The position numbers were made by a program, and so were the translations under genes. DNA of 64,000 nt, taken from NCBI RefSeq assembly GCF_019097595.1, contig NC_080711.1, forward strand, positions 10,832,928 to 10,896,927, given 5' to 3'. Source of the DNA: Hemibagrus wyckioides. Its lineage: Eukaryota; Chordata; Actinopteri; Siluriformes; Bagridae. Of the stretch, positions 36,001-48,025 are shown piece by piece; the stretch's first letter is position 1, and each line of letters opens with the position of its first letter. The notes under the pieces were generated by a model. It ran no database searches and had not been told where the DNA came from. It was given only the letters and a program-made list of their open reading frames with translations.

Positions 36001-38078
36001 GTTATTCTACTTCTACTTTAAATGTCTTTAATATGGATTCATAGATTTCACAGTAAGTATGTTGGCAGTTATTGCTTTGCTATCCTATCATGTCAACTAT
36101 TTTTACTATTCACGCTTTTGACAAGTGGAATAAAATCATTTTCACTCTGCTGTATTTTCACGTCATGTCTGTTTTTGTACTCTCGGGCTTGTAGTGATGG
36201 TGCTTTTTTTTTATATGAGGACACTTGTGAGAAAACAAAAGTGGAACTGAGAGCACAATAGCAGTAATGGCTTGACAGGAGTGCTCATGGTGTCTCTGTC
36301 AATAAAATTAGCCAGATAACCAGAATTGGATGGAGAGAGTCAAGTTCTTTTATCCAAATGCCAATGCCTCCCAACTGAAAAGTGTGCTTGTAATCTTCTA
36401 GCAGATACCGCTTAATGTGCTCCGATCAATACCTGACAAACCTACAGCATTGCTGGAGCACGGCAAGCCAGCCTGCATTTAACAAGTAGATTTCTTTTCC
36501 TTCCCTGATCTGTCTTTCTTTCCTCTGCAAAGCATTACTGCATTAGAAAAGGCTGTTCTGTGAAGTGAGAAAGCACAGGTCATTTGGTCAATATCACATT
36601 TGCATATGGGGCAGATTTCTGGAAGACACAGTATGTTTTCTCTCCAGCAAGACACAGCTGTTTGTTTTGTAGAGCCGTTCCCCTGGCGTCCTTCACCGAA
36701 ATATGTCCTGATAGCTTCCCTAGTTTCTTCGGGTGGAGTCTATTCTTATGGGACTACATTTTGCATGTTCTTGGCACACAACTCCGCTTTCATCCGCTAC
36801 TTAAACTCCAGTCTATAACATCCACTAGCAATGTCAACCTTCCTTCCTTTCTTTTTTTTTTACCTAGTTTAGTGCATAATGAAAACCTCCCCTGCAGGCA
36901 AATCAATCCCAAAGTGAGAGATATTCTTTTTCCACACACTGTATACTCCCAGTGCTCTCTGTTTGCTAAATAGTCTAATAAAAAATAGACACAAGACTAT
37001 TCCTCTGAGCTTGGTCATTATATCTCAGCGGTCATTTATCTTTGACGCACATTTGCAGGAAAACCAAATTAATTTAACTCTGTCCTAACTAGGCAACCTC
37101 AAATAAGACTGTGCTCAAAGCATGTTTATGGATCCTTTCTTTGCTTCACTGTTTCGTAGCGATATGAGGAACCTTGAAAGGGAGCAGACTTCAAACTTTA
37201 TATTCATTTCAGAATAAGAGAAGAAGGTCATAAAGGAGTCAATGCAATGCCCCATAAAGAATGATAATGAGGAAAAGAGTAACATATGTCACAGTCGGCC
37301 AAATATAGGCACATTTTTTGGGAGGATTTACGAGTGGGAATAAAAGACAGGGGAAAACTATCTCCTATAAACTTCATGGGTGGTTGATTATGGCAGAAAA
37401 TCACTCCAATGGGAAGCATAATTTGGCAATCTCAGTACGTAGTTAATAACAGTAGAGCAAACTACTAAATTCTAATGAGGATTTAAGCAGCCTGAGGTAC
37501 ACAAACATGCACGCACAAAGGTTTCACCAGGGTGCGTTAATTGACAGTGAAGGAGAACTCCACAGTGAGAGTCTAAGTGGATTCCTGGGAGCTCAAGTCC
37601 AAATTATGGGTGTGAAAACAACTGAATATGTATTTTACATCTTCTAAGCCTCTCTAATGGGAGTGCTAAAAGTGTCTTTTTTTTTTTTTTTTACAGCACT
37701 TAGGCTTAAAAACTATAGCCAGATCCCTAAGGGAAAACTTAAGAAGTACAGAGTTTTCTCTAAAACGATTAAATACTCCTAGTGTCAAAAGGTCAAAAGG
37801 AGCCTTGGGAGTATCTACAGCCTTAGTCCATTCTCATCCTCCATTTCACTGCTGGTATTAAAGCTTAGAAAATTGAGATTCTCTGCCCTTGACCTGTGTG
37901 ACAGAGCATATTGGATAAAAAATGTAAGAGAAAAACACATGTCCCCTTCAAATCAGATTCCTCTGCAGCTATCAGTCTATGAAACTGAACATCACAAAGC
38001 GCTGATGCGTCCTCAAAAATAACTGCAAATGACCAACTAATAATCGTCTATGGATCAACATCAGCATTACTCCTGTAA
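33014..38078. other. Long unique non-coding stretch with candidate regulatory blocks
   Basis: Few recognisable repeats over 5 kb. Segments at 34100-34330, 35400-35560, 36240-36480 and 37000-37260 look like unique, information-rich non-coding DNA. An acceptor-like TTTTGTTTCAG ends at about 34830 and precedes an open frame of 92 codons, but the translation has no recognised domain. Poly-T tracts lie at about 33890 and 37678. No coding exon is supported. Confidence 0.4.
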
Positions 38079-38555
38079 GTACAGCACTGAATGTTGAGTA
38101 GCTACTCATTCCAGTACAGAGCTAAATTTCAAGGGACTGTTCTAGTACATAGCAAAACTTTGAGCTCATTCTAGTAAAACTCTAAATCTTGAGGTACTAC
38201 TCAAACTAGCACAAAGCTAACTGTCAGGGTACTACTTATTGTAGTACGGAGCTAAATGCTGAGGTACTCTATATAATTAAATACTGCGGTACTACTTTCA
38301 TGTACTCACTCTATCCAAAGTATGTCAGTATCATTCTAGTACAAGGTACTATTCACTCTAACACAGAGCTAAATGTTTAGGTATTACTGATCCTAGTAAA
38401 AACCTAAATCCCGAGGAACTGATTACTCTAGTACAAAGCTAATTGTCAAGTTACTACTTATTCTAGTACAAATTTAAATGTTGAGGTCCTATGCACTGCA
38501 TGAACTAAATGTTGAGTTGTTCTAGCACAGAGATAAATAAATTTAAATGTTGAGG
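38079..38555 (+). repeat. Diverged minisatellite, about 15 units of 35 bp
   Basis: A recurring unit of about 35 bp runs AGTACAAAGCTAAATGTTGA and then GGTACTACTTATTCT. Recognisable starts (AGTACA, AGCACA or AGTAAA followed by a CTAAAT-like core) occur near 38113, 38144, 38173, 38208, 38243, 38338, 38360, 38395, 38430, 38464 and 38524. Units differ by many substitutions and some are truncated (22-31 bp), so the array is old. It is not a transposon terminus and has no open frame. Confidence 0.8.
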
Positions 38556-39330
38556 CTTCGGAAATTTATTTTAAATATGGAAATTCAAACCTGAGTCACA
38601 TATTTTACGCCCTTAAACATCCAGACTTGTTCTTTCTTATCCAAAGCAGTCAAAATTCAGTATAAACAGAAGAGGGCTTCATTTACATATAGAATAGAAT
38701 AGAGATAAAAATGGATTATTACTCTTATTTCTTTGCTCGATTTAATATAATTACATTACAAATAGATGCGCAATAGGAACTACTTTAATGCTTGCTTTAA
38801 TATAACAGTGCTTTACCCAGCACTGCTTAATATAAACATGTCATATGATCAATAAATATACTGCTAAGTAAAAATGATGCCGTAAAGCAGCTTTAAAAAA
38901 TGCACATACACACAAAAACACAAATATTCTCCCTCAAATTTGAACAAATATGACAAAGAAGTCCAGCACTCCAGCATAAGTCCTCTTTAGTGGAATCTTT
39001 TATCTATTTATATATTTATTTAGTAATATTTTACTGTCAAACATACACAGTGGTACTGTATGTAAAAAAAATACACACACATTTATACCATTAATTACAT
39101 TTTGTCAAAACCTCAAACACATTATTCTTATCATTTTAATGTATCACTACTGAAAACACTTTAAAGATGACCTGTGATTGCTGCTCATGGATGACCAGAG
39201 CAATGTCTCTCATTAAGTACAAAGATTAAGTGACACCATCTTCAATAGCAAGGTTTTTAAAAGCAATGAGAATTATGTAGATTGACTCAAAGGCGTTAAA
39301 TATAAATACTTCTTTGATTTGCTTAAGTTA

Positions 39331-40155
39331 CAGTCCTCTGTAAAAAGTACTGGGACAGCAAGGCCAGTTGTTTTGTTGCTGCTATACACTGAAGATGTTT
39401 AGGTTTAGGATCAACAAATGAATTTAATCTGATAGATCAGAATTAGAGTTTCCAAATATTTATTTGTGTCAAGATGCGGTAAAGAGCCTAGAACATGGTA
39501 CCTTTTGTGGAAGACATCTCAACTTTAATTAAGCGAAAGTACTGGAACAGATAGTATTAAAAGTAAATACGTATACACTTAATATTTAATTGCATATCCC
39601 TTACTTGCAATGATTTCATCAAGCCTCACTCCTCCGTTGTTAGGATTTGCTGCAGGATTGTACTGCAGCTTCTTTCAGTTGTTGTTTGTTTTGAGTGGTT
39701 TCTTCCATCAGTCTTCTCTTCAGGAGGTGAAATGCATGCTAAGTTGGGTTAAGGTCTGGTGATTGACTTGACCAGTCTAAAGCCTTTTACTTTTTCCCCC
39801 TGATGAAATTTCTTTGTTGTGTTGGCAGTGTCCTTTGGGTCATTGTCTTGCTGCATGATGCAATTCCTCTCAATAAGATTGGATGCATTGGATTCTCTGT
39901 AAATTGCCAGAATGTTTCTGTAGTCTCCTGAATTCATTCTGCTGCTACCATCATCAGTAAAGATTAGTGAGCCTGATCCATGAGCAGCCATGCAAGTCCA
40001 AGCCATGACACTACCTCCACTGTTCTTGACCGACGAGCTTGTACGTTTTGGATCATGAACAATTCCTTTCTTGATTTAGCTGAAATTCAAATGGCTTCAG
40101 TGTACAGCAAAAACAAAAGAATTGCCCTTGCCATTCCAATATTTTGGGGGGTAAC
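39331..40155 (-). mobile_element. Tc1-type transposon, third family, internally deleted
   Basis: The left end, CAGTCCTCTGTAAAAAGTAC, follows a TA at 39329-39330. The right end near 40110-40153 (AAGAATTGCCCTTGCCATTC, then ATTTTGGGGGGTA) is its decayed inverted match. The minus strand encodes the central and C-terminal part of a Tc1-like transposase. The N-terminal DNA-binding half is missing between about 40040 and 40080. These termini differ from both other Tc1 families in the window. Confidence 0.82.
39600..40006 (-). pseudogene. Tc1-like transposase fragment, catalytic domain
   Basis: The frame from 40006 to 39749 reads MAWTCMAAHGSGSLIFTDD at its start, a typical Tc1 core segment. It then carries the second catalytic Asp in IMQQDNDPKDTAN. 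A frameshift follows. The next motif, SPDLNPT followed by a stop and HAFHLLKRRL, shows that the codon for the last catalytic Glu is now TAG. The C-terminal tail continues to about 39600. The protein is inactive on three counts: missing N-terminus, frameshift, and loss of the catalytic Glu. Confidence 0.8.
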
Positions 40156-40159
40156 TCTA

Positions 40160-41999
40160 TTCACTCAGTCTAGTGTGAAAGAAAATCTTCAAAATTGTTT
40201 TGCAAAATAATCATCCCAGGCATAATTTAGGTCAAAATAAGCTGGAGTCTTGGAGACATACTGTTTCCTGTAGGTTTCTGGGAGACTGGAAGAGGTTATC
40301 AGGTAGCAGTAATTATAATGTGAAGCAGGAATGTTTAAAGCTTTTTTTGGAATGCTTGAAAATCGTCAATTAAAACAAATAAAACATTAATAAATTAAAT
40401 TTGCATTCACCAGGTCAAGAACTATTTGCATAATAGCTACAATGCAAATCACACTAGCAATAATTGAATAGGTGGGGTAAAAATCGGGCATTGCCCCTGT
40501 GTCAAGAAGCTTAGACCACTCAAATATGCCAGTATATTAGCAAATTCATTTCTGGGATTGGTGATATGCTACATCTGAGAGGAATGGAGTCCAACCACAG
40601 TGCAGAGGAGCAGGACTTTTCAGTGAATATATCAAGACTACTGAATGTACATCTTGTGTTTCAATATTTAAAATGAGTTGTACTATATAAAGCTGTAACA
40701 ATATCCACTTACAAATTAGCATCTAAGGTCAAATAGCTGGCTATTGTTATGTCAAGCACCAGAATCAGCATCAAACTAAAACCTGAACAGGATTTCAGTG
40801 AACTCATTCAAAAAACACATTCATTGTGTGCACCTCAATCAGCTCCCTCTTGTACCACTACCTCGTGTGCACTGGTCTCTGGCTCACTACACATTGGACA
40901 CTGATGATTCAATTTCCGGTGACATGACTACTCGCTTTGTAAGATGTCACCACTCCCAATTATCAACAACGGACAGGACCAATATCTTTCTGACTCTTTA
41001 TGTTATTTAAAGAACAGGAAGAAAAACACTTTGATGGTTCCGTTACATATCCTTACAACATTTCTAGCTAGTGGAGAAAATCGTTAAACACTTGAAAGTC
41101 ATCAGACTCATACAACCCATATATAGAAAGTTATCTGAAGTTAGAGATCAGTAATATAAGACATCATTTGAGTTACAACAAAAACAAGCTACTTCTATTT
41201 GTAGATGAAGTTGGCTTTGAGCCAGTGTACTATTTTTTTCAACCTAAGAGCCTTCAGAAAATATGAAGGAACATAGGGAGCATCAATGCTGTCTGTTTTT
41301 GGTGGTGCATTGTGGGATTTTTAGGGAGTGAATGTTCCGGTACACTGGGAGGATTTTGAGATCGAGAGCAAGACAGGCCTGGCTGACTCCCTGATTAGTG
41401 CCCTGACCACTGTACTAGGGAGCTGACTGAGATGCTACCTCTCTCATGCTCAAGGTCTCTTGATTACTAACTCAAGTCTTCATTCACTCATTGCAAATTA
41501 TTGCTTACCTGATGTACCAAGCCTCTTTTTTTTTTTCTCTTCGCATGCTTATCTAGTTTTTAATCTGATTTTGTTGTTCTGGTTATTAAATGTTTGGTTT
41601 TGGTTTTGACTTTACAGAAAGCAGCTTTACAGAAATATAACAATTCAGAACCCTTATATTTAGTCAAGGGAACTATATGTGACTTTAAATGACTTTTCAA
41701 CTGCTTTTGGCGACAACTATCAGAACAACATGAATTATGTAAATTATTCTGTGTGTCTGTCTCTTTGTTTGAATGACTAAAAAAAAAGAGCTACAAAGGA
41801 AAGCACTCTGAAAAACCAGTCAATTACCAATTCTGCAATTTCTTAATCAAAGTTTTAAAAGGGGTCTTGATCTTGGCAGAATCCACAAACACATCTGAAG
41901 TTATTTCATCACAGGACGTCAGGCTTTCAAGTCAGAATCTGTGCGCCTGGACTCCTCTTGCCACAATTAAGAATGAAAGGCATTTAGAATAAATAACAC
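40160..41999. other. Mostly unique stretch with two small repeat relics
   Basis: About 41300-41440 (TGGTGCATTGTGGGATTTTT, GTACTAGGGAGCTGACTGAG) and 41630-41665 (AAAGCAGCTTTACAGAAATA) match phrases common in teleost dispersed repeats, from memory only. The rest, including a 70-codon frame at 40798-41010, is unrecognised. Confidence 0.35.
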
Positions 42000-42245
42000 T
42001 ATCACTGAGCCGTTCTCATTTGACTTTGTGTCCATTTGTGTTAGGCCCTGCTGAGTCTGCTATCAGTTAATATGCTCTTTTTAGTAGCGTAACAGTAACT
42101 TATTAGAGATCTCGGTGGGAATGCAGGCCTCGTGGAGTCACTCACTCCCCTTCAATGAAAACTTTGGCACAGTTTATGCAAATTAAAGCACATCAGCCGA
42201 GAAAGGATCACATTTTCCCCCCCTTATAGGATAATGTTAGCATTG
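42000..42245. promoter_or_regulatory. Candidate conserved non-coding element with octamer site
   Basis: A unique, less AT-rich block containing a perfect octamer ATGCAAAT at 42176-42183 overlapping an AATTAAA core, plus other TTAAT-type cores. No repeat or coding signature. Conservation is a guess from texture, not a measurement. Confidence 0.25.
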
Positions 42246-43441
42246 GCGAATGATTGCTTTATGAAAGAAAGGAAGGTGTGATTGAATTCATTAACATTTA
42301 AGTACAGTTTTAGAGGACATTTGGAAGTGAGAATGTTCTTGAAAATCTTCCTGTGATTTTTTTTTTTTTGGTCTTTGTGCTTTTAAATGCAATTCTAGCA
42401 ATTCTAAATTTCTTGACATGTCTTTGTGGCACAGTGGTTTGGGAGTAATCGGTGTTAAAAAATATATATATTTGGTAATTTCTTCCTTTTGAGCAAATTG
42501 GCCCAGAGATCAACTGATTACATGCTTAAGCATACAGGTTCTCTTCTGTAATAGTCTGTAGTCGCAAGCTACATTCTCCAGTCTTGCTGACAGCTTCCTG
42601 ACATTAGCTTGTGATGGCAAAGTCAGAACGCTGGAGCAAGCCCGGCTTATTTTAGTCTTTTTTATGTTACAATGACTCAGTGTCTAATCCACTGGCATCA
42701 CTTTTCCAGTTTCTTTTCCTCTAGCAGTTCCTGGCAGTGAGATCTGTTGTCAGAATCCCAGTATAAGCTACCCACAGGGACATGTCACAGAATGCACTAA
42801 GTAGCATCTCATTGGTACGGGTTCACTCACTAATCATCATTTAGGAATTATCTCTCTTCAAGGCTTCATGAAACATTATAAAACTATCCGTGAGCTGAAA
42901 CACCTTTGAAATGGGCCTATAATCCAGAAAGGTTATTATATCAATCATTTTTTGTGAGATATCACACAAATACCAATAGTGTGGAATTTATTTTGGTGGT
43001 TTATCCAGTACAGGACAGCAGTGACAGATTTTCCATTGGCCAACCAGACTAACTCCTCAAAGGTAATGGAGAGGCACCAGTGCTATCTCTGACATGCAGT
43101 GACATCAGCCCTCTGGTTTAGTTGATCTGTCTGCTTTTAGGAACTTTCAAGACAACAAGGAAAGTAACAATAAGTAGAACCTTACAAACTTCAAGGAAAA
43201 GAACCAACATTAGTATTGCTTCTGCTTTAATTCACAAGTAAAACATATAGATTATATATATATATCTTGTCATTATTTTTTCATGGTGAGCATGTGGGTA
43301 GCAATGGAATTTCTTGCACAACACAAATTCTCGATGATTGTTATTACAAATTATTTACAGGCTTGTAAAATTACCACCATATGTAACAGATGTTCATATA
43401 ATATATGGCCATTAGATCTCAGAGAGTGTCAAGAAGTCTTA
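42246..43441. other. Non-coding stretch, nothing recognised
   Basis: Unique-looking sequence with a short (TA) run at 43254-43263. No supported feature. Confidence 0.5.
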
Positions 43442-43613
43442 CGCTGGAGTTGTGGCTCAATGGTTAATGCTCTGTGTTGCAGGTCAGAGGTTCGAGACCC
43501 TTAACCCTGTTGGGCTGTACCATGACAGACCCTGAACTCTGGCCCCAGTTACTCCACAAGATGGAATATGGGAAGTAAAGAATTTCACTGTTCTGTGTGG
43601 TGACAACAAAGGC
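43442..43613 (+). mobile_element. tRNA-derived SINE (type B), well-preserved head
   Basis: The tRNA-like head contains a box A, TGGCTCAATGGTTA (43453-43466), and a box B, GGTTCGAGACC (43489-43499), at normal RNA polymerase III promoter spacing. The body reads ACCCTGTTGGGCTGTACCAT, then CATGACAGACCCTGAACTCT and GGCCCCAGTTACT. The tail is AAAGAATTTCACTGTTCTG, shared with the nested copy at 15961-16162. A clear target duplication was not found. Confidence 0.8.
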
Positions 43614-43619
43614 TTTCTT

Positions 43620-45369
43620 CTTTTTTATTCAAGTTGCACAGGCTATCTATTGTGACTGTCCAAAATACAATACACTTCTGTCAGACCGAGAGGTTGATCA
43701 GGTAGATAGACACAAATTCTCACTCTTGGTTCCACAGCACAATGATCGACTTTTGCTGTCCCATAAAGCCGTACTCATTAAAGCTAATTAGCCTGTTCTG
43801 TCATCTGAGCACAACAATTTCTTTCTCTCAGGCTGCTAATATTTCTGCTATTATAACTGCTCCACTGTTCCTGTTCCCAAATCTTGTACCCTTTATTTCA
43901 CTCCATGAACACACACACACACATTCTCGCTCTGTCTCACACATTCACTCACAAGCTCACTGATTCTCCCGAAATACAATTTCTCAGCTCCTATCTCAGA
44001 GCGTATTGATCAGAGCTGACTGGTCGATTCTCACCACAGATCATGCTAGCAAGATCTGTTTAGGTAAGGCTGGCTCTCAGCATGTTCACTGACAAACATT
44101 GATCATTGTTAGAGGAGAAAGTAATGAATTTTCTTGGACATGGACTATGAGGTCCTGCTCTGTCTGTGTTGGTTGATTAGGCATGTGAATATCATCAAGC
44201 CAATGCCATTTGTTGCTTGCAAGAAATTCAGGTCACGCTAGTGCCGTGGGGAAGGGAAAACATTTTGCCTGGGCTAATAAAATATTCACAACAGCATACA
44301 AGTTCAATTCTCCCACAACTTCAAATATAAAGAAATATATTAAATAAAACAGGCTTTATGAACACAAAATGGTATTATTTTAGATAACAACATTGTTTAA
44401 ATGTAATTTTGTTGAACGGTGTGCCAGCTGACGCAAACAAGCGAACTGTTCAGAATACTGATGCCACAGCTTAATGAGATAAGGAATACTTTTTTATCTC
44501 TTCAAAAATACTGGTGCACATACTAATAATCAAAATATATTTCGGATGCTACGTCGATTTAATATTTTATATGACTTCCTGTGTGAAACTGGAACATATT
44601 TCTAAAATATCCACTAAAAGTGAGATATTCTAGTATAGCCTACAGAATACTGTTGTCCTAGATTACCTCTAATACATTGCTTCCATAGTTTCTTGCAGTT
44701 CATTGTAGAATTTTTCTCACAGCTTTTTTGAGCTTTTACTCAGTTTGTATAAAAAAGCATTAATGAGCTTGACTGGCTATCTGACAAGATGGCTGTCTAA
44801 TCCTGTCAAAATGGCAGAAGACACTGCATCATGCCATCATGTGCCCATACCTAATACCATTTGTTTTGTAAGTTTTAATTACAGACCTACAAATATACTA
44901 ATAACCAATAATTGTGTTATTGTCAGACTAACAAGACTAAGTTTTAATAAAAATTATAAAAGTCAACCACCTACTCATTTAAGGATAAAATAAATGGAGG
45001 ACATCTTTTCGGTTCAGTCTCTGATTTCCTTATTATAAGGCAAATACATCACCACCATCCACTTTCACTCACAAATAACCAAACAACTTATTAGCTTACT
45101 TGTAGGTATTTTCTACTCTTAACTATTTTTAACTTTCTAAGTTTACTAGCTGCATAGTTAAACAAGAGCTGAACAAACAACAGCACACAAAGACATACAC
45201 ATGGTAATGTTTTGCATGCTCAATTGCTCTGTTTCTTTTTGTATACACACATAAATGCAGTGTATAAACGTCACAAAATCATGTGGATGCTTTTATCACT
45301 GTCACCATCGCTAAGAGAAAGTCCTAATCAGCCTTGTTATCACAGGGAACACTTTGCTGGAATGTGGGG
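43620..45369. other. Non-coding stretch, candidate conserved block at 44030-44290
   Basis: Short CA run at 43908-43922. The 44030-44290 segment is unique and less AT-rich, and includes a palindrome-like AGATCATGCTAGCAAGATCT. No gene or mobile-element signature was recognised. Confidence 0.4.
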
Positions 45370-45373
45370 AAAA

Positions 45374-45428
<55 letters not shown>

Positions 45429-45475
45429 AATGTAATAAATAAAATGTAATAAATAAAATGTAATAAATAAAAAAA
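45370..45475. repeat. (AAAT)15 microsatellite grading into a 14-bp tandem repeat
   Basis: About 61 bp of AAAT units is followed by three copies of TGTAATAAATAAAA at 45431-45472. The 14-bp unit can be derived from the microsatellite by one small change, then duplicated. Confidence 0.92.
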
Positions 45476-46614
45476 TAACACAGATGCTAATAAATTAAAG
45501 GAAAAAAGAACCCAGAAAAGAATTTAATAAAAAACAATTTAATAAAAAGAAACAATTAAATAAAAAATCCTGAATCAAAAAGGAAAAAGAATACAAATAA
45601 GAATAAATATTCATCATTTAGTGCATTTTATAAAACAATTGATGGGCTAAAAATTATCATGTTTTATTCATCCATTTATTTATTTTCATTTTGGCAGAAT
45701 TTTGTCCTTCATTAACTAGGAATGGTATGATTAAGTTTAAGGTTTTTTTGTGGCTATATGACCCCTGATTTCCATAACAATTATTTCTTAAATTCTTCAT
45801 GACATTATGCACAAGAGAGCGTGATGTTACGGGTGTATGTTTTTGTACTAGAAAGGGGTAACTCTGGGTGAATAAGTAAGCTATGGGCATCCAAGCACCA
45901 GAGACAGTAAAGGTTAATGCTTCCTAATCTTGGGAACCGAGCCAAATCACAGTGCACGTGGAGGCTTTCTGCCCGCTGACATTGCTGGCATTGAGCTGTC
46001 ATCGTGCAAGAGGCCAGAATGACTAAACCTCGGAAAGAGTTTTCCTATAGAACAATTTCACTAAAAATGAATTCAAATGTGAAAGCATGTGTCATATGGT
46101 TAAACATTTTAAAATGAAAACAGTACAGCAAGCCAAACCACTTTCAAAAAAAGAAAACTGGCTTTGCCATAGGCAACATATTCAATGTCATGTAATGTTA
46201 AACTAGAAACAACAACAAAAAGTAACCTTCACTTTAGCCTTAGTAATGATATAACTTTGCCTATAGCCCATGGCCTGCAGTAACCTTAAGTATTTTTAAA
46301 TTTAAGCAGCATTTGTCTGTAAACCATCTAGCTAGAATAATGAAGAATTTAAATAAAAAAATAGGATTCTATTTAAAACTTTGGAACCATTTCTATAAGA
46401 TTCCTATAGAAAATGTCGTCCTGTAGGACTATTTCTATTGGATTTTTAATAGAATTCATTTGGGTTTCTGTTCAGGGCTATGTGAAGACTCAATGTGATA
46501 TTTTTAAGAAAGTTTCTAAATTGATGAAATTGTCATTTGTATTGTAAATAGCTGGAAAACAGTATATACATTACATTATTATTGTGTGTGTCTGTATCCT
46601 CTAACTTAAAAACA

Positions 46615-46705
46615 AAAATACTATTATTATTGTTATTATTATTATTTAATTATTATTATTTATTTATTTTATTTTTTATTTTTTTAATTATTATTATTTA
46701 TTTAT
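46615..46705. repeat. ATT/ATTT low-complexity tract
   Basis: Imperfect mixture of TTA, ATTT and poly-T units over about 90 bp. Confidence 0.85.
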
Positions 46706-47020
46706 ATTGTTATACTAAAACAAGTAGATTTCTAATAAAATTCTAAAACTCAAATAAGATCCTACAGGACAAACTGAAATTCCAGTAGGATGAATAAACC
46801 TAGAAAGTAGTGTTAAAGAAACCGTAACAGTTTGACAGAGTTACTTTTCTGCATCACTTGCACCATTGTCTCCCTGCTGTATCTGCTGTAATAAATTTGA
46901 TCGTGGTTCATTCAAACTCCTAACAAATCAAGCACATAAACCTACTTAAAGGCTTTTTTTCCCCCAAACATTAAATGTAGCGGAATAGAGGGGGGGTTGT
47001 ACTCACTACATCCTAGTGCT

Positions 47021-47103
47021 AATTGGCCTAATGGTTTCCACTGGCTGCTAAAATCATTAGATGGTGATGAAAAAGAAGGGTAATGAAAACCATTAGGCTA
47101 ATT
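47021..47103. repeat. Imperfect inverted repeat (20-bp arms, 43-bp loop)
   Basis: AATTGGCCTAATGGTTTCCA at 47021-47040 is matched in inverse by TGAAAACCATTAGGCTAATT at 47084-47103, agreeing at 18 of 20 positions. The arms contain TAAT/ATTA homeodomain cores. It lies in otherwise unique sequence, with no TA or other target duplication and no transposon terminus that I recognise. It could be a paired binding-site element or a foldback. Confidence 0.6.
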
Positions 47104-47317
47104 CCTATCAAGTGTTATTAAACTTCAGATGCAGAGTTATGGAGAGGCTGGTATCTTTCTGGCCACAAGCTTCAGAATCATAAAGGTAGCATTCGGAATT
47201 GATCTCACTATGTCCATTTTCAGCAGGGACATTTTTGAACACTGTGACACATTTATTTTCTGTAGAAAGATCCAGCGAGTGAATTGAAAGCTTTTCATCA
47301 AAACTTTCTGAGAGTTT

Positions 47318-47338
47318 ATTTTATTTTATTTTATTTTT
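47318..47338. repeat. (TTTTA)4 microsatellite
   Basis: Four consecutive TTTTA units. Confidence 0.85.
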
Positions 47339-47884
47339 TCAAAGTTTTTGAGCTTACTTATTAAAAAAGGGATGCAGAAAAGAATTCCTTTGTGTTAAGT
47401 AAACATGGTTGACTGTTTGCAGTGTCAGAGAAATGCCCATGTCCGGGAAAAGTAGGCAGGTTACAGTGGTATAGCTCAACAAACTACTATACACCAGCAC
47501 TCATGTGCCAGTATTTCAAGATTTGTGATTCACGACACATATACTATGCAAAGGCCCAATGCACTTAAGATCTTGCAGCAGTCCAAACACAATATGTTAC
47601 ATCATCTTTATCTGTTTCCTAAGAGATAAGTCTGTTGGATTACACAACATTATAAGTTTTAATGTGTATATGATAGTAAGATAAAGTTTTGTAGGAGCTT
47701 CAAAGAAACCACAAACCGGCTTTTGGGTTCAGTGTAAATGAGCTACTTCTGTAAATTCCACAGGAAGTCAGTAAGAAGAATCATTAATGGCACACACCTT
47801 AAAGACAAGCTGACTGGTCAACTCTGCAGACCTCCAGGGCTAAGGCTTCGAAAGGAGGGCTCATCAAGCATAGGGCCTATGGTG

Positions 47885-48025
47885 AAAACCCAATTATCCC
47901 AATGTTCCAGCCAGCCTTAATTAGCCTTGTCTGATGTGGAGCAGATCCATTATGTTTCTAATTAAGTTCCTATCAGCACCCAGGAATAATGGGACATTGC
48001 ACATCAAAAACACAGCATCGCTACT
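47885..48025. promoter_or_regulatory. Candidate conserved non-coding element rich in homeodomain cores
   Basis: In about 140 bp there are CCAATTATC, CTTAATTAGCC, CTAATTAAG and GGAATAATGGG, a dense set of TAATTA-like cores in unique sequence. No coding signature. Function is inferred only from motif density. Confidence 0.25.

Noticed and set aside
36584..36973. 129-codon open frame, + strand
   Set aside because: No recognisable domain; Ser/Phe/Leu-rich composition typical of chance frames in T-rich DNA; an overlapping frame of similar length exists in another phase.
43453..43499. Possible tRNA gene
   Set aside because: Box A and B are present, but the cloverleaf is not intact and the sequence continues into a SINE body and tail; it is the head of a SINE.
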